Assembly: GCA_903836945.1 (NCBI GenBank)
Contig: CAILSO010000019.1
Span: forward strand, 62,001 to 126,000
DNA length: 64,000 nucleotides
From: an uncultured Actinomycetes bacterium
GTDB lineage: Bacteria > Actinomycetota > Actinomycetes > Nanopelagicales > Nanopelagicaceae
Reading direction: 5' to 3'
Part shown: positions 46,231 through 57,138 of the stretch, in pieces
Layout: every line of letters starts with the position of its first letter
Position numbering within the stretch: position 1 is the stretch's first letter
Made by a program: the position numbers and the translations under genes
Notes under the pieces: generated by a model
What the model was told of the DNA's origin: nothing
The model's database searches: none
The model's input: only the letters and a program-made list of their open reading frames with translations

Positions 46231-46260
46231 ATTCTAGACCTCGGTTTTGACCCCATGGGG
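46231..46260 (-). promoter_or_regulatory. MFS gene promoter and CCCCATGGGG palindrome
   Basis: Minus-strand TAGAAT (46236 to 46231) sits 6 bases from the GTG start. A perfect 10-bp palindrome CCCCATGGGG (46251-46260) lies at the -35 distance and also upstream of rpsA, so it could bind a regulator of either gene. Operator role is inference. Confidence 0.4.
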
Positions 46261-46344
46261 GAGCGCAAGTAGCCTTATCTCCTTGCAGGTCAGCCAGATT
46301 TGCAGCCGTCCTATTCCTACTACTTTCTATTCCTACGGAGAATC

Positions 46345-47691
46345 TTGACCCCTACACAAATTGCAGTAAATGACATTGGAAGCGCAGAAGATTTCTTAGC
46401 CGCAATCGAAGGCACAATTAAGAACTTTAACGATGGTGATCTTGTCGCAGGTATCGTTGTTCAAATTGATCGTGAAGAAGTTCTGCTTGATATTGGATAC
46501 AAGACCGAAGGTGTAATTCCTTCCCGCGAACTATCTATCCGCCACGATATCGATCCATCAGAGATCGTCTCAGTCGGAGACCGCGTTGAAGCTCTTGTAA
46601 TCACAAAAGAAGATAAAGAGGGTCGCTTAATTCTCTCTAAGAAGCGCGCACAATACGAACGCGCCTGGGGAGATATCGAAGGGAAGAAAGAGCGTGACGA
46701 AGTTGTCACCGGTACTGTTATTGAAGTTGTTAAGGGTGGCTTGATCGTAGATATTGGTCTACGTGGCTTCCTTCCAGCATCTCTAGTTGAAATGCGTCGC
46801 GTTCGTGACTTGACTCCATATATTGGCAAGCAGGTTGAAGCTCGCATCATCGAACTTGATAAGAACCGCAACAATGTTGTTCTCTCTCGTCGTGCCTTCC
46901 TAGAACAAACACAATCAGAATCTCGCACCACATTCCTTAATCAGTTGACTAAGGGACAAGTTCGAAGTGGCGTTGTCTCCTCAATCGTAAACTTCGGTGC
47001 TTTCGTAGACCTAGGTGGCGTAGATGGCCTAGTTCACGTTTCAGAGCTATCTTGGAAGCACATTGATCATCCATCGGAAGTTGTTGAAGTTGGCGATGAA
47101 GTAACCGTTGAAGTTCTCGAAGTAGATTTCGAACGCGAGCGTGTTTCACTATCACTTAAGGCAACTCAAGAAGATCCATGGCAAGCCTTTGCTCGCACAC
47201 ACACCATCAATCAAGTTGTTCCAGGTGAAGTCACCAAGCTCGTTCCATTCGGCGCCTTTATCCGCGTCTTTGAAGGAATCGAAGGCTTAGTTCACATCTC
47301 AGAGTTGGCCGAACGCCACGTTGAGATCCCAGAACAAGTTGTTCAAGTAGGCGATGAGCTATTCGTAAAGATCATCGACATCGACTTAGAACGTCGTCGA
47401 ATCTCACTTTCATTAAAGCAAGCTAATGAGGGTCACGAAGTAGAAGTTGAAGCATTTGATCCAACTCAATACGGAATGCCTGCTCGTTACGACGCAGAAG
47501 GTAAATTCATTTACCCAGAAGGCTTTGATGCCGATACTCAAGAGTGGCGCCCTGGTTTTGAAGCGCAACGCGAAGAGTGGGAGCGTCAATACGCCGAAGC
47601 ACAAGCACGCTTTATGGCACACCGTAAGCAATCGCAAGAAGCAAAGGCTGCTAACGAAGCTGCCGCTCCTGCGGAAACCAGCGCTGAATAA
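46345..47691 (+). CDS. rpsA: RpsA, 30S ribosomal protein S1
   Basis: 448 residues from the TTG at 46345, preceded by GGAG; this gives LTPTQIAVNDIGSAEDFLAAI, matching actinobacterial S1. The ORF-track TTG at 46300 adds an aromatic N-terminus not seen in the family. Four S1 RNA-binding repeats are visible (for example GDLVAGIVVQIDREEVLLDIG, GTVIEVVKGGLIVDIG, SGVVSSIVNFGAFVDLGGVDGLVHVSELS and GEVTKLVPFGAFIRVFEGIEGLVHISEL). S1 binds mRNA at the small subunit; the four-repeat form is typical of Gram-positives. A strong terminator follows. Codon use is biased, as expected for high expression. Confidence 0.96.
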   Translation: MTPTQIAVNDIGSAEDFLAAIEGTIKNFNDGDLVAGIVVQIDREEVLLDIGYKTEGVIPSRELSIRHDIDPSEIVSVGDRVEALVITKEDKEGRLILSKKRAQYERAWGDIEGKKERDEVVTGTVIEVVKGGLIVDIGLRGFLPASLVEMRRVRDLTPYIGKQVEARIIELDKNRNNVVLSRRAFLEQTQSESRTTFLNQLTKGQVRSGVVSSIVNFGAFVDLGGVDGLVHVSELSWKHIDHPSEVVEVGDEVTVEVLEVDFERERVSLSLKATQEDPWQAFARTHTINQVVPGEVTKLVPFGAFIRVFEGIEGLVHISELAERHVEIPEQVVQVGDELFVKIIDIDLERRRISLSLKQANEGHEVEVEAFDPTQYGMPARYDAEGKFIYPEGFDADTQEWRPGFEAQREEWERQYAEAQARFMAHRKQSQEAKAANEAAAPAETSAE

Positions 47692-47710
47692 ATTCACCGC
47701 TAAATAGAGT

Positions 47711-47750
47711 TAAAGGCCCTGGCTTCGGTCGGGGCCTTTACCCATTTTTA
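47711..47750 (+). terminator. Intrinsic terminator after rpsA
   Basis: TAAAGGCCC...GGGCCTTTA forms a 9-bp stem that extends through T-G and GGC/GTC pairs to a TTCG tetraloop closed by C-G, 13 pairs in all, followed by the T-rich CCCATTTTTA. It is the clearest terminator in the window. Confidence 0.92.
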
Positions 47751-47818
47751 GGGAAGTATGAAAATCGACAAGAAGGATCTTTTGGAATTAGGAATCGCTA
47801 ATAGGTGTTGGGACTAGG

Positions 47819-47824
47819 TAGAGT
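47819..47824 (+). promoter_or_regulatory. -10 box for coaE, leaderless
   Basis: TAGAGT ends exactly 6 bases before the GTG start at 47831, heading the coaE-uvrB-uvrA chain. Confidence 0.5.
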
Positions 47825-47830
47825 TATTTC

Positions 47831-48436
47831 GTGTTAACCGTAGCGCTCACTGGAGGTATTGGCTCTGGTAAATCGATGGCTGGCGAGATGTTTGAGTTAA
47901 TTGGCGCCACGGTAGTTGATTCAGATCAATTAGCTAGGGATGTAGTTGAGCGCGGGACTGAAGGATTTGATGAATTAGTCTCCACTTTCGGTGATGAGAT
48001 ATTAACCAATGGCGATTTAGACCGGCGCAAACTCGGTGACATCGTCTTTGGTAATCCAGATCTGAGAGTGAAGTTGGAGGAGCTAATCCATCCGCGTGTT
48101 CGTTTAGCATTTGAACAAGTTGTAGAAGCAGCCAGCCCAGGGGATGTAATTATCAATGAGATTCCTCTCTTGGTTGAGACAAATGGCGCAGATCGCTTTG
48201 ATTTAGTAGTGGTTGTAACCTCGCCACTGGAACTACGCAAGCAGCGGCTATTGCAAAAAGGTTTAAAGGGTTATGAAATTGAGAAGCGGATTGCGGCGCA
48301 AGTCAGTGATGAAGAACGACAAGCTATCGCAGATTATGTGATCGTAAATGATGGCGACGCTGACAGGTTACTGCGCCAAGTCGAGAATCTTTATGAAGAT
48401 ATCCTTCTGCCGCGCGCACTTGCTAACTCAAAATGA
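47831..48436 (+). CDS. coaE: CoaE, dephospho-CoA kinase
   Basis: 201 residues. It phosphorylates the ribose 3'-OH of dephospho-CoA, the last CoA step. Walker A is [39 protein letters not shown] and [23 protein letters not shown] are family motifs. Many actinobacterial CoaE proteins carry an added GrpB-like domain; this one is the short form. The GTG start lies at an apparent leaderless promoter. The stop overlaps uvrB as ATGA. Confidence 0.95.
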   Translation: MLTVALTGGIGSGKSMAGEMFELIGATVVDSDQLARDVVERGTEGFDELVSTFGDEILTNGDLDRRKLGDIVFGNPDLRVKLEELIHPRVRLAFEQVVEAASPGDVIINEIPLLVETNGADRFDLVVVVTSPLELRKQRLLQKGLKGYEIEKRIAAQVSDEERQAIADYVIVNDGDADRLLRQVENLYEDILLPRALANSK

Positions 48437-50514
48437 CGCGTCCAGTAACCGACCTAGCTCGAAAGGTCAACCCCTTCCAAGTTATAAGTGAATATAAGCC
48501 AGCCGGGGATCAGCCAGCAGCCATTGCTGAATTGGCAAAGCGAGTACGCGCAGGGGAGAACGATGTTGTTCTTCTGGGAGCCACCGGAACCGGAAAATCC
48601 GCGACTACTGCTTGGTTGATCGAAGAGTTGCAGAGACCAACTTTAGTTCTAGCTCCTAATAAGACTTTGGCTGCGCAATTAGCAAATGAATTTAAAGAAT
48701 TGTTGCCTAATAATGCCGTCGAATATTTTGTTTCGTACTATGACTATTACCAACCCGAGGCATATGTCCCTCAGACCGATACCTTTATCGAAAAGGATAG
48801 CTCGGTAAATGATGAGGTAGAACGCCTGCGTCACTCGGCAACAAATTCACTTCTGACTAGGCGAGATGTTGTCGTAGTTGCGACGGTCTCGTGCATCTAT
48901 GGACTTGGAACCCCCCAAGAGTATGTAGATCGAATGATTCAATTAAGGGTCGGCGATCGCATCGAGCGAAATGTGTTACTTCGAAAATTCGTAGATATTT
49001 TATATAAGCGAAATGACATGGCCTTTGAGCGCGGTACTTTTCGCGTAAGAGGTGACACCATAGAGATTATTCCGATGTATGAAGAATTAGCACTTCGAAT
49101 TGAAATGTTTGGCGATGAGATTGAAAGGATCACGACTCTGCACCCACTTACCGGTGAGATTGTTCGTGATGAAAGTGAGATGTACATATTTCCAGCCAGC
49201 CATTATTCGGCGGGTCCAGAAACAATGAAGCGAGCCATGAGTCAGATTCAAGCCGAAATGGAGATCCAAGTAGATAAATTCGAGCGACAAAACAAGTTAC
49301 TTGAAGCCCAACGACTTCGGATGCGTACCACCTTTGATTTAGAGATGATGCAACAACTTGGTTTTTGCTCAGGAATTGAAAATTACTCGAGACATATCGA
49401 TGGTCGCGACGCTGATTCACCGCCCAATTGCTTACTGGATTATTTCCCAGAAGATTTCCTAGTAGTTATCGATGAATCCCACGTAACAGTTCCGCAGATT
49501 GGCGCCATGTACGAAGGAGATGCCTCCCGTAAGCGAACCCTCGTAGAGCATGGCTTCCGTTTGCCAAGTGCTTTGGATAATCGCCCGCTGAGGTTTGATG
49601 AATTCATCGCCCGAAAGGGACAAACTGTTTATCTTTCAGCGACGCCAGGCAAATATGAAATGGCCAAGACTAATGGCGAGTATGTAGAACAGGTGATTCG
49701 CCCAACTGGCCTGGTGGACCCGGCAATCATAATCAAGCCAATCAAGGGTCAGATTGATGACCTACTTGGCGAGATCAATATTCGGGCGGCAAAGAATGAG
49801 AGAGTGCTTGTCACAACGCTCACAAAGAAGATGTCAGAAGATCTAACTGATTATTTGATGGAACAAGGAGTTCGCGTTCGTTATCTACACTCCGAGGTAG
49901 ATACCTTGCGCCGCGTTGAATTGCTACGAGAACTTCGAAGCGGTGAATATGATGTTTTGATTGGTATCAATCTTCTTCGTGAGGGTCTAGATCTTCCCGA
50001 AGTTTCGTTGGTGGCAATTTTAGATGCGGATAAACAAGGATTTCTTCGATCGGCCACATCACTGATTCAAACTATCGGTCGCGCAGCGCGAAATGTCTCC
50101 GGCGAGGTTCATATGTATGCAGATAGCGTCACCCCGGCGATGGAACAGGCTATCGATGAGACAAATCGTCGCCGGGCAAAGCAAGTGGCATATAACAAAG
50201 AGCGCGGGTTAGATCCTCAGCCACTTCGAAAGAAGATATCTGATATCACTGACCTGATCACTAAAGAGGCAGAAGATACGCAAGTGTTAACGGGATCTAT
50301 AAAGGGGAGCAAAGCTCCAATTCCCGCCCTTGGTTTTGCCTCAAAGTCGGCGCATTCGCTGCCAAGACAAGAGTTACTCTCTCTCATAGAATCGCTCACA
50401 GAACAGATGAAGTTGGCGGCTAGTGAATTGCACTTCGAGTTAGCAGCAAGACTTCGAGATGAACTTAGAGAGCTCAAGAAAGAGCTTCGTGGAATGGAAG
50501 AGGCCGGTACTTGA
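48433..50514 (+). CDS. uvrB: UvrB, excinuclease ABC subunit B
   Basis: 693 residues, full length. This damage-verifying helicase-like subunit of nucleotide excision repair has Walker A GATGTGKS, the beta-hairpin region [21 protein letters not shown], the DEAD-like VIDESHVT, motif [11 protein letters not shown] and a C-terminal UVR motif ([37 protein letters not shown]) for UvrC contact. It is coupled to coaE upstream and uvrA downstream (TTGA overlap), so uvrB-uvrA-uvrC form one unit. Confidence 0.98.
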   Translation: MTRPVTDLARKVNPFQVISEYKPAGDQPAAIAELAKRVRAGENDVVLLGATGTGKSATTAWLIEELQRPTLVLAPNKTLAAQLANEFKELLPNNAVEYFVSYYDYYQPEAYVPQTDTFIEKDSSVNDEVERLRHSATNSLLTRRDVVVVATVSCIYGLGTPQEYVDRMIQLRVGDRIERNVLLRKFVDILYKRNDMAFERGTFRVRGDTIEIIPMYEELALRIEMFGDEIERITTLHPLTGEIVRDESEMYIFPASHYSAGPETMKRAMSQIQAEMEIQVDKFERQNKLLEAQRLRMRTTFDLEMMQQLGFCSGIENYSRHIDGRDADSPPNCLLDYFPEDFLVVIDESHVTVPQIGAMYEGDASRKRTLVEHGFRLPSALDNRPLRFDEFIARKGQTVYLSATPGKYEMAKTNGEYVEQVIRPTGLVDPAIIIKPIKGQIDDLLGEINIRAAKNERVLVTTLTKKMSEDLTDYLMEQGVRVRYLHSEVDTLRRVELLRELRSGEYDVLIGINLLREGLDLPEVSLVAILDADKQGFLRSATSLIQTIGRAARNVSGEVHMYADSVTPAMEQAIDETNRRRAKQVAYNKERGLDPQPLRKKISDITDLITKEAEDTQVLTGSIKGSKAPIPALGFASKSAHSLPRQELLSLIESLTEQMKLAASELHFELAARLRDELRELKKELRGMEEAGT

Positions 50515-53354
50515 GCGCAGATCATCTAATAGTTCGTGGCGCAAGAGAGCACAATCTCAAGAATGTCTCCATTGAACTTCCTCGAAACTCTTTGGTTGTT
50601 TTTACCGGGCTTTCTGGCTCAGGTAAATCATCCTTAGCCTTTGACACAATTTTTGCCGAAGGTCAGCGTAGATATGTTGAATCGCTCTCGGCATATGCTC
50701 GGCAATTCTTAGGGCAGATGGATAAGCCTGATGTTGATTTCATTGAAGGTTTATCTCCGGCGGTATCTATCGATCAAAAATCGACCAATCGAAATCCACG
50801 TTCGACGGTTGGAACTATCACTGAAGTTTATGACTATCTACGTCTTCTCTTTGCCCGCGCCGGTCGGCCTCACTGTCCAAAGTGCGGTAAAGCAATAAAA
50901 AAGCAGACACCGCAAAATATTGTTGATCAAATTCTGGAAATGGATGAAGGAACAAAATTTCTGGTATTAGCTCCAGTTGTTCGCGCTAGAAAGGGCGAAT
51001 TCCTAGATCTATTCAAAGATTTTACAACTCAAGGTTATTCCAGGGTTCGAGTCGACGGCACGGTCTATCCAATCGCAGAAGTTCCAAAATTAAAGAAGCA
51101 AGAGAAGCATACGATCGATGTCGTCGTAGACCGTCTGACCGTAAGCACGGAATCAAAGACTCGATTGACGGATTCAATCGAGACCGCTCTCAAACTTGCC
51201 AGTGGCTTAGTCGTATTGGATTTTGTAGATGCAAAGGCGGGTTCAAAGGATAAAGAGCGCACCTACAGCGAACATATGGCCTGCCATGATTGTGGACTTT
51301 CCTTTGAAGAACTTGAGCCACGATCCTTCTCATTTAATTCGCCATTTGGTGCCTGCCCTGAATGTACGGGTATCGGAACGCGCCTAGAAGTTGATGAAGA
51401 ATTGGTAATTCCCGATGAAGATCTTTCTATCTCCGAAGGTGCCATCGCTCCGTGGTCTAGTGGTCAATCATCGGAATACTTCCAACGCATCCTTGAAGGA
51501 TTGGCGGGCGAGCTTAAATTCTCACTTGATAATCCATGGAAGAAATTATCGGTAAAGGCAAAAGAGGCAATCCTTCACGGCTGGGATTATGAAGTACATG
51601 TAAAGTACAAGAATCGTTATGGCCGGGTGCGCAATTATTCAACTGGATTTGAAGGAGTCGTCTCCTTCGTAGAGCGAAAGCATGCTGAAACTGACAGCGA
51701 TTTTTCGCGCGAAAAGTATGCGGCATATATGCGGGAAACTCCTTGTCCGGCTTGCAAGGGAACCCGACTTAAGCCCGAGGTTCTGGCAGTCACCATTGGC
51801 GGCAAGAGCATTGCTGCAATCTGCGAACTTTCAATCGGGGAGTGCGCCGAATTCTTAAAGAAGATCTCGCTTAATTCTCGCGAAAAGCAGATTGCCGATC
51901 GAGTTCTAAAAGAAGTTCATACGCGCCTTGGTTTCTTACTTGATGTCGGCCTAGATTATTTATCTTTGGATCGCCCAGCCGGAACGCTATCGGGTGGTGA
52001 GGCACAGCGAATTCGATTGGCAACACAGATTGGCTCTGGTCTTGTGGGAGTGCTCTACGTACTTGATGAACCAAGTATCGGTCTGCACCAGCGGGATAAT
52101 CGACGTCTCATTGAAACATTAACGCGCTTGCGGGACCTGGGAAATACTTTAATAGTCGTCGAACATGATGAGGACACAATTCGAACGGCGGATTGGATTG
52201 TAGATATTGGGCCAGGCGCTGGCGAACATGGTGGACATGTTGTCTCTTCAGGTGATTATCAGGCCTTAATTAGCGCGAAGAATTCCATAACCGGAGATTA
52301 TCTATCTGGTCGAACTAAGATCGAGATACCTAAAGAACGTCGCAAGTTAGATCCGAAACGTAGCCTGGTTGTAAAGGGCGCAAAGGAAAATAACCTGCAG
52401 GGGATAGATGTCTCATTCCCACTTGGTGCCTTTGTCGCAGTCTCGGGAGTCAGTGGTTCTGGAAAATCCACTTTAGTAAATGACATTCTCTACTCGGTTT
52501 TGGCTAATAAGTTAAATGGCGCACGAATAGTTCCGGGTCGCCATAAGACAGTCACCGGACTAGAACACCTAGATAAAGTTGTGCATGTTGACCAATCGCC
52601 AATTGGAAGAACACCCAGATCCAATCCAGCTACCTATACCGGCGTCTTTGACAAGGTACGGGCACTTTTTGCCGAGACGACTGAAGCAAAGATTCGCGGA
52701 TATCAACAAGGTCGCTTCTCTTTCAATGTAAAGGGCGGCCGCTGTGAGAACTGCGCCGGAGATGGCACGATCACCATTGAGATGAATTTCTTGCCCGATG
52801 TCTATGTCCCTTGCGAAGTTTGCCATGGAGCTAGATATAACCGGGAAACCTTAGAGGTGCACTACAAAGGAAAGACCATCGCTGAAGTTTTGAATATGCC
52901 AATCGAAGAGGCTCATGGATTCTTTGAATCAGTGCCGGCGATCGCCAGATATCTAAAGACTTTAAATGATGTTGGCTTAGGATATGTTCGTCTGGGTCAA
53001 TCAGCCCCAACTCTTTCCGGCGGCGAAGCGCAGCGCGTGAAGTTAGCAACGGAATTGCAACGACGCTCTACCGGTCGCACTATTTATGTTCTTGATGAAC
53101 CTACAACTGGTCTGCACTTTGAGGATGTTCGAAAACTCCTCATCGTCCTGAACCGATTAGTCGATACGGGAAATACCGTTATTGTCATTGAACACAACCT
53201 TGATGTAATTAAATCAGCAGACTGGATCATTGATATGGGTCCTGAAGGTGGATCGGGGGGTGGCTATGTTGTCGCCGAAGGCACGCCCGAAGCGGTCAGT
53301 GTCAATCCAAAGAGTTACACCGGAAGCTTCTTGGCGCAAACTTTAAAGAATTAG
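50511..53354 (+). CDS. uvrA: UvrA, excinuclease ABC subunit A
   Basis: 947 residues. This DNA damage sensor ATPase has duplicated ABC modules: Walker [10 protein letters not shown] and GVSGSGKST, signatures [19 protein letters not shown] and [19 protein letters not shown]. Zinc modules include CPKCGK, CHDCG...CPEC and CENCAGDG...[16 protein letters not shown]. It starts at TTG overlapping the uvrB stop. uvrC follows one base after its stop. Confidence 0.98.
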   Translation: MSADHLIVRGAREHNLKNVSIELPRNSLVVFTGLSGSGKSSLAFDTIFAEGQRRYVESLSAYARQFLGQMDKPDVDFIEGLSPAVSIDQKSTNRNPRSTVGTITEVYDYLRLLFARAGRPHCPKCGKAIKKQTPQNIVDQILEMDEGTKFLVLAPVVRARKGEFLDLFKDFTTQGYSRVRVDGTVYPIAEVPKLKKQEKHTIDVVVDRLTVSTESKTRLTDSIETALKLASGLVVLDFVDAKAGSKDKERTYSEHMACHDCGLSFEELEPRSFSFNSPFGACPECTGIGTRLEVDEELVIPDEDLSISEGAIAPWSSGQSSEYFQRILEGLAGELKFSLDNPWKKLSVKAKEAILHGWDYEVHVKYKNRYGRVRNYSTGFEGVVSFVERKHAETDSDFSREKYAAYMRETPCPACKGTRLKPEVLAVTIGGKSIAAICELSIGECAEFLKKISLNSREKQIADRVLKEVHTRLGFLLDVGLDYLSLDRPAGTLSGGEAQRIRLATQIGSGLVGVLYVLDEPSIGLHQRDNRRLIETLTRLRDLGNTLIVVEHDEDTIRTADWIVDIGPGAGEHGGHVVSSGDYQALISAKNSITGDYLSGRTKIEIPKERRKLDPKRSLVVKGAKENNLQGIDVSFPLGAFVAVSGVSGSGKSTLVNDILYSVLANKLNGARIVPGRHKTVTGLEHLDKVVHVDQSPIGRTPRSNPATYTGVFDKVRALFAETTEAKIRGYQQGRFSFNVKGGRCENCAGDGTITIEMNFLPDVYVPCEVCHGARYNRETLEVHYKGKTIAEVLNMPIEEAHGFFESVPAIARYLKTLNDVGLGYVRLGQSAPTLSGGEAQRVKLATELQRRSTGRTIYVLDEPTTGLHFEDVRKLLIVLNRLVDTGNTVIVIEHNLDVIKSADWIIDMGPEGGSGGGYVVAEGTPEAVSVNPKSYTGSFLAQTLKN

Positions 53355-53355
53355 C

Positions 53356-55278
53356 ATGAGCGATCCGCAAAGTTATCGGCCACAAAATATCCCTACCGAC
53401 CCTGGGGTCTATCGCTTTTACGATGCGGGGGATCAGGTTATCTATGTTGGGAAAGCGAAGAATCTTAAAAATAGATTAAATTCATATTTCCAAAAGAACC
53501 TTTTGGAAAAGACATATCGAATGGTCCACACCGCAGTACGAGTTGATTGGACCATTGTAAATACCGAGGTAGAAGCCCTTCAGTTGGAGTTCACCTGGAT
53601 CAAGTCGGAAAATCCCAAATTCAATATTCAATTTAAGGACGATAAGTCTTATCCATATTTGGGCGTCAGCGTCAAAGAGGAATATCCACGGCTATTTATT
53701 TCACGCGCGAAGAAGCGAGCTGGGGTCAAATACTTCGGTCCATATGCACATGCTTGGGCGCTTCGATCGACATTCGATGTTCTACAAAAGCTCTATCCAA
53801 TTAGAAGTTGTTCGGATGAGAATTTTCAAAGAGCCAAGAGGAGCAAGCGTCAATGCCTGTTGGGGGATATTGGTAAATGTAGCGCGCCTTGTGTCGAATG
53901 GGTATCGAAGGAGGACCACCTTAAATTGGCAAAGGATTTGATCTCATTCGTGGATTCAAATCCTGATGATATTTCAAACCAACTTTTGACAGATATGCAG
54001 CGTGCCTCGGAATTAGAGGAATTTGAAAAAGCGGCAAGGATTCGTGACCAATTAGATGCCATCGCTAGATCTAGCCAAACTGCGGGAACTATGTTGAGTA
54101 GCAATTTTTCAGCCGACATCCTTGCGACCTTTGAAGAGGTAACCCATGCGGCGGCAACCATCTTTAGCGTGCGCTTTGGTCGAGTTGTTGGATCGAGATC
54201 TTGGATTATTGATCGCGCAGACATTCTCGAGGAAGAGAATTTCTCACAAAGTGCGCTCATGAAGATCTATAGCGAGACCCCTGCGCCAAGTGAAATTCTT
54301 GTCGATGAACTTCCAAGCGATCCAGAGGTAATCTCAAGTTGGTTATCAGAAAAATCTGGCCATAAAGTCAGCATCACAAAACCTTTAAGAGGGGAGAAGG
54401 TTGAGGTACTGACGACGGTAAAACGAAACGCTCAGCAAGCTCTTATCCAATACCTAAGCAAGCGATCAAATGACTCGGCTGTTAGCGGAAGAGCTATTGA
54501 AGAGATTGCAACCTTATTAGATCTCCCAGAATTGCCACTTCGAATTGAATGTTTTGATATCTCCAACACGCAAGGCACAAATATGGTTGCTTCGATGGTG
54601 GTCTTTGAGGATGGCCAGCCAAAAAAGAGCGATTACCGCAGATTTGCAATCGCCGACGATGAGAAGTTCGATGACACCAGAGCGATGCACCATGTGCTTA
54701 CTAGGCGCTTAAAACGATACCTAGCAGATAAAGATGTGGATCCGCGGGAACTTGCAATCGCTGGTGGAAATAGAAGTAAGTTCTCATATCCGCCGCAATT
54801 GATTGTCGTCGATGGTGGCGCACCTCAGGTTGCAGCCGCAGCACGAGCTTTAGCGGAGCTTGGGATATCAGATATTGCTTTATGTGGCCTGGCAAAGCGA
54901 TTGGAAGAAGTTTGGTTGCCCGACTCAAAAGATCCGATTATTTTTCCGCGCCATAGTGAAGGCCTATATTTGCTTCAACGGATTCGAGATGAGGCGCATC
55001 GATTTGCAATTACCTTCCATCGAAGCAGGAGATCGAAGGTAATGTTGGAATCTTTGTTAGATGAGATTCCACAACTTGGGGAAGTGCGTCGCAAAGCCTT
55101 ACTAGAACGGTTTGGATCAGTAGCCGCGCTTAAAAAAGCAGATTTATCAGAAGTAGCCGCGGTCCCTGGTATTGGAAGCAAGACTGCAGAAATTATCATT
55201 AGCGCATTGAACGCCGAGATTATCGAAGAGCAAGAGCAAGGAATACGCGCGAATATGGAAACCGGCGAGATACTTTGA
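53356..55278 (+). CDS. uvrC: UvrC, excinuclease ABC subunit C
   Basis: 640 residues. This nuclease makes both incisions. The N-terminal GIY-YIG domain (GVYRFYDAGDQVIYVGKAKNLKNRL) makes the 3' cut. A central UVR motif (ASELEEFEKAARIRDQLDAI) binds UvrB. The RNase H-like domain (IECFDISNTQGTNMVASMVVFEDGQPKKSDYR, LIVVDGGAPQV) makes the 5' cut. Tandem helix-hairpin-helix motifs at the C-terminus (AVPGIGSKTAEIIISAL) bind DNA. It precedes rapZ-yvcK-whiA, as in other Actinobacteria. Confidence 0.97.
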   Translation: MSDPQSYRPQNIPTDPGVYRFYDAGDQVIYVGKAKNLKNRLNSYFQKNLLEKTYRMVHTAVRVDWTIVNTEVEALQLEFTWIKSENPKFNIQFKDDKSYPYLGVSVKEEYPRLFISRAKKRAGVKYFGPYAHAWALRSTFDVLQKLYPIRSCSDENFQRAKRSKRQCLLGDIGKCSAPCVEWVSKEDHLKLAKDLISFVDSNPDDISNQLLTDMQRASELEEFEKAARIRDQLDAIARSSQTAGTMLSSNFSADILATFEEVTHAAATIFSVRFGRVVGSRSWIIDRADILEEENFSQSALMKIYSETPAPSEILVDELPSDPEVISSWLSEKSGHKVSITKPLRGEKVEVLTTVKRNAQQALIQYLSKRSNDSAVSGRAIEEIATLLDLPELPLRIECFDISNTQGTNMVASMVVFEDGQPKKSDYRRFAIADDEKFDDTRAMHHVLTRRLKRYLADKDVDPRELAIAGGNRSKFSYPPQLIVVDGGAPQVAAAARALAELGISDIALCGLAKRLEEVWLPDSKDPIIFPRHSEGLYLLQRIRDEAHRFAITFHRSRRSKVMLESLLDEIPQLGEVRRKALLERFGSVAALKKADLSEVAAVPGIGSKTAEIIISALNAEIIEEQEQGIRANMETGEIL

Positions 55279-55290
55279 GAGGATATAGCC

Positions 55291-56166
55291 ATGACATCCA
55301 ATGAGGTCGTGGTGATCACCGGCATGAGCGGTGCTGGAAAATCTACAGTTGCACATGCCCTTGAAGATCTCGGTTGGTATGTGGTCGACAACCTACCGCC
55401 AGCAATGCTGGCTACCTTGTGCGATCTGGCAGCAAAGACTACGACTTCAATCGCAGTAGTAATTGATGTAAGAGGTCGACAGTTTTTTGATGACTTAACC
55501 CGAGCACTTGCCGAAGTCGCTGATAAGGGGATCAGTCGCCGTGTCTTGTTCGTAGATGCAGCTGATGATGTATTAGTCCGTCGTTTTGAATCAACTCGCA
55601 GGCCGCACCCGCTACAAGGCCCTGATCGCATCTTGGATGGCATCACAAAAGAACGTGAACGTCTGCAGGAAGTTAGATCAGTTGCTGATGTAGTTATTGA
55701 TTCATCTTCACTTAATATCCATCAGTTAGATAAGAAGATTGCAGATATTTTTAGTGATGGCGAGATCGCTGATCTTAGGGTGAATATTCTCTCCTTTGGT
55801 TATAAGTATGGAATTCCGGTCGATGCCGATTTAGTCATGGACTGTCGTTTTATCCCAAATCCACATTGGATACCCGAATTGCGTCCGCTGACTGGTTTAG
55901 ATAACGCCGTGAAAGAGAATGTAATGAGGGCGGAAAATGTTCAGGAATTTCTCGTTAACTACCAGGCGTTGTTTGCAACGATGGCAAATGGTTTTATTCA
56001 CGAAGGACGAAAGTATTTGACACTTGCCGTCGGGTGTACTGGAGGTAAGCATCGAAGTGTTGCCGTTGCCGAGGAATTGGCCAAGCGATTCAACGGCGAA
56101 CTTCACAACTCAGGCCGGGCAATTTCAGCTCATGCCATTCACCGCGATCTCGGTCGCGAAATCTAG
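55291..56166 (+). CDS. rapZ: RapZ/YvcJ nucleotide-binding regulator
   Basis: 291 residues. The N-terminal P-loop is VVVITGMSGAGKSTVAHALEDLGWYVVDNLPP, and the conserved C-terminal domain contains FGYKYGIPVDADLVMDCRFIPNPHW and LAVGCTGGKHRSVAVAEELAKRF. In E. coli RapZ is an RNA-binding adaptor that controls glmS through GlmZ; the role in Actinobacteria is less clear, perhaps in cell-wall precursor control. GAGGAT precedes the ATG. It stands in the conserved order uvrC-rapZ-yvcK-whiA. Confidence 0.95.
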   Translation: MTSNEVVVITGMSGAGKSTVAHALEDLGWYVVDNLPPAMLATLCDLAAKTTTSIAVVIDVRGRQFFDDLTRALAEVADKGISRRVLFVDAADDVLVRRFESTRRPHPLQGPDRILDGITKERERLQEVRSVADVVIDSSSLNIHQLDKKIADIFSDGEIADLRVNILSFGYKYGIPVDADLVMDCRFIPNPHWIPELRPLTGLDNAVKENVMRAENVQEFLVNYQALFATMANGFIHEGRKYLTLAVGCTGGKHRSVAVAEELAKRFNGELHNSGRAISAHAIHRDLGREI

Positions 56167-56183
56167 TCTGAATTTATAGATAG

Positions 56184-57119
56184 ATGTCACCAAGAATTGT
56201 TGCCTTGGGTGGCGGCCATGGATTAGCGGCAACGCTATCGGCGCTGCGATCAATTACCAGTGAGATCACAGCAGTGGTTACCGTTGCTGATAACGGCGGC
56301 TCGAGCGGAAGAATTAGAGAAGAGTTTGATTTTTTACCGCCCGGTGATTTACGAATGGCACTTGCGGCGCTCTGTAGCGATGATGAGTGGGGTCGCAATT
56401 GGGCGGAGATTCTGCAATTCCGATTTACCGGAACAGGGGAATTATCTGGTCACGCCGTTGGTAATTTATTGCTGGCAGCCCTTTGGGATCGTGATCGTGA
56501 TTTAGTAAAGGGCATCGACCGCGTAGGTGAATTATTGCGAACGGTAGGGCGAGTTCTACCTATGTCATTGCAGCCACTTGATATTGAAGGTGTTTTCATT
56601 ACCCCTGCTGGAGAGCGAAAAGTTCGTGGGCAAATCGAAGTTGCAACAACGAGGGCAATGGTAAAGAGCCTCAAATTGATTCCCGAAAATCCAACCCCTA
56701 CGCCAGAGGCTTTGACTGCAATTGCAAATGCAGATTGGATAACTATCGGCCCGGGAAGTTGGCTGTCGAGTGTGATGCCACATTTCCTCGCTGCTGATTT
56801 AGCCGATGCCATAGTCACAAGTCGGGCGAAGAAGGTACTTATTTTTAATTTACCCGAACCAAGAAGTGAGGGTGAGTTTGCGGGGTATAGTCCGAAAGAG
56901 CATTTAAGTTTCCTTCTCACTCATCGGCCTGATTTGCATATAGATATGGCTATAGCCGATCAAAGTTCTTTCAAATCCGAGAGCGAGATCGCTGATTTGC
57001 GGGTCAGCTTGGCCGAATGTGGTGGAAAATTAGAAATTGGAGATTTCGCCTCAAAAATTGGCGCGGTCTCCCATGATGTAAAAAAATTGAGTTCAGCTTT
57101 CTCGCACATTTTCGCTTGA
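56184..57119 (+). CDS. yvcK: YvcK/CofD-family protein (gluconeogenesis factor)
   Basis: 311 residues. The glycine-rich start [19 protein letters not shown] and [33 protein letters not shown] are hallmarks of Yvc[17 protein letters not shown] and [24 protein letters not shown] follow. YvcK binds UDP-sugars and is needed for peptidoglycan synthesis on gluconeogenic carbon in Firmicutes and mycobacteria (CuvA). TTTATA about 5 bases before the ATG could be a leaderless promoter, but the evidence is weaker than for other genes. Confidence 0.95.
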   Translation: MSPRIVALGGGHGLAATLSALRSITSEITAVVTVADNGGSSGRIREEFDFLPPGDLRMALAALCSDDEWGRNWAEILQFRFTGTGELSGHAVGNLLLAALWDRDRDLVKGIDRVGELLRTVGRVLPMSLQPLDIEGVFITPAGERKVRGQIEVATTRAMVKSLKLIPENPTPTPEALTAIANADWITIGPGSWLSSVMPHFLAADLADAIVTSRAKKVLIFNLPEPRSEGEFAGYSPKEHLSFLLTHRPDLHIDMAIADQSSFKSESEIADLRVSLAECGGKLEIGDFASKIGAVSHDVKKLSSAFSHIFA

Positions 57120-57126
57120 ACCCTGC

Positions 57127-57132
57127 TTAAAT
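57127..57132 (+). promoter_or_regulatory. -10 box for whiA, leaderless
   Basis: TTAAAT ends exactly 6 bases before the ATG at 57139, in the 19-base gap after yvcK. It lacks the usual A at position 2 but fits the spacing. Confidence 0.4.
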
Positions 57133-57138
57133 GCGCCT

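Noticed and set aside
46311-46336. Direct repeat CTATTCCTAC upstream of rpsA
   Set aside because: Two copies 16 bases apart in a pyrimidine-rich leader; no further evidence for a function.
46300-46344. Longer rpsA start at TTG 46300
   Set aside because: The added residues (MQPSYSYYFLF...) are unlike S1 N-termini; TTG 46345 has GGAG upstream and gives a normal N-terminus.
47758-47817. 19-codon ORF (MKIDKKDLLELG...) between the rpsA terminator and coaE
   Set aside because: It has a weak GGGAAG upstream but is very short, has no recognised family and overlaps the predicted coaE promoter region; not supportable as a gene.
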